DNA from: Mactromeris polynyma
Taxonomy: Eukaryota > Mollusca > Bivalvia > Venerida > Mactridae
NCBI GenBank assembly: GCA_032209605.1
Contig: JASFXZ010000008.1
Span: forward strand, 1,364,001 to 1,428,000
Reading direction: 5' to 3'
Length of the DNA stretch: 64,000 bases
Positions 63,306 through 64,000 of the stretch are shown here, in pieces; position 1 is the stretch's first letter, and every line of letters starts with the position of its first letter. The notes below the pieces were generated by a model. The model was not told the DNA's origin. It saw only the letters and a program-made list of their open reading frames with translations, and searched no databases. The position numbers and the translations under genes are program-made.

Positions 63306-64000
63306 TCATAAGTAATACTCATATCAATTTATTAACACAACTTATGGGTTATGTATTACTACAGACTTCTGTATGATTCATGTAAAACATAACACAACAG
63401 ATGGACTGTTGTTGTGTTTTTGCTACAGACTAAATTACCACAAATATTTGTCAAATCTGGAGAAAAATTATTTATTTATATCCTTAACAACTTTTCAAGC
63501 CATCCAGATGATTAAATATTCATATACTTCAACAACAAATTATCTCAGAAACAACATCCTTCAAGTAACAGCTCATCGCACAGCTGGCAGTAAGCAACAA
63601 CACACCAACAACATGAAACACTATAATATAAACACCATCGGATAAGATCACATCAAATTTATGAAGTAAACAATACATTCATCATCTACCCTCCTTTTTG
63701 TTCTTTTCTACTCAAATATTCCACAAAATATCCAGTATACACTTCCATACTAATGATTAAGGTGAAGAAGATGGGCATTAAAATAGTGATACGAATTTGA
63801 GGAACTCACCAAAGACAATCAAACCGAAACTACACAAGGCCTAATTTCACAATCAATACAAATGAATAGATGAAAATGTTATATTAGAACAGGTTTTTCT
63901 TGTATCTCTTAGTGAGATGAAACAAGATTACACCAATTGGCAATCTTTTGCCGTACAGCCTTTTGTATTATGTCAGGAATGGAAACGGGAGTCATTTAAT
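63306..64000. other. right-edge TLE intron
   Basis: AT-rich sequence with no recognisable exon. I searched the minus strand for the preceding Q-domain exons (motifs such as MSYGLN or EMHKQ) and did not find them. The 90-codon plus-strand open frame at 63373-63645 has no family resemblance. Confidence 0.5.

Overview
The window is AT-rich animal nuclear DNA with long introns and canonical GT-AG splice sites. Its interspersed repeats look molluscan: tRNA-headed SINEs, blocks containing phrases such as 'accaagtttgaggatgat' or 'aaagggtcataactcag', 'gacggacggac' runs, and many short palindromic elements. A bivalve, or at least a mollusc, is the most likely source; I cannot name the species. No bacterial-type operon, CRISPR array, true tRNA or rRNA gene, or intact transposase was found.

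Three protein-coding genes were reconstructed, all on the minus strand, by chaining exons whose splice sites and phases fit. (1) Positions 30704-62837: seventeen exons of a Groucho/TLE transcriptional co-repressor. They run from the middle of the tetramerising Q domain to the stop codon (643 codons in one frame). The 5' exons lie beyond the right edge, and a repeat-free stretch of about 3.6 kb below the stop is probably its 3' UTR. (2) Positions 2686-25116: the first fifteen exons (589 codons) of AP5B1, the large beta subunit of the AP-5 adaptor complex. Its C-terminal exons lie beyond the left edge. (3) Positions 4920-9370: a complete three-exon gene for a 765-residue divergent rhodopsin-like GPCR. 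It has an acidic, tyrosine-rich N-terminus and a third intracellular loop of about 450 residues. This gene sits wholly inside the 9-kb intron 14 of AP5B1, in the same orientation.

Layout: 1-660 a 63-bp tandem array and interspersed repeats; 1111-1550 a 32-bp minisatellite; 1985-2250 a SINE; 2686-2792 AP5B1 exon 15; 2941-3645 a 30-bp minisatellite; 4920-9370 the GPCR gene; 10033-10452 a hAT-like element with an imperfect 8-bp target duplication; 11790-25116 AP5B1 exons 14 to 1; 25117-27060 the intergenic region, with a TA-type MITE, CRE-like and E2F-like sites and a long hairpin; 27060-62837 TLE; 62838-64000 TLE intron with a nested pair of MITEs.

The most unusual non-coding structure is at 21904-23938 in AP5B1 intron 2. 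It is a foldback-like element of about 2 kb whose two ends are arrays, in opposite orientation, of a 14-16-bp unit, and whose interior holds a 184-bp tandem repeat. Other points worth a second look are the nested GPCR gene, a 14-nt TLE microexon preceded by two in-phase donors 12 nt apart, and two coding-like islands in AP5B1 introns that I could not assign. I found no clear evidence of a wholly new multi-gene system.
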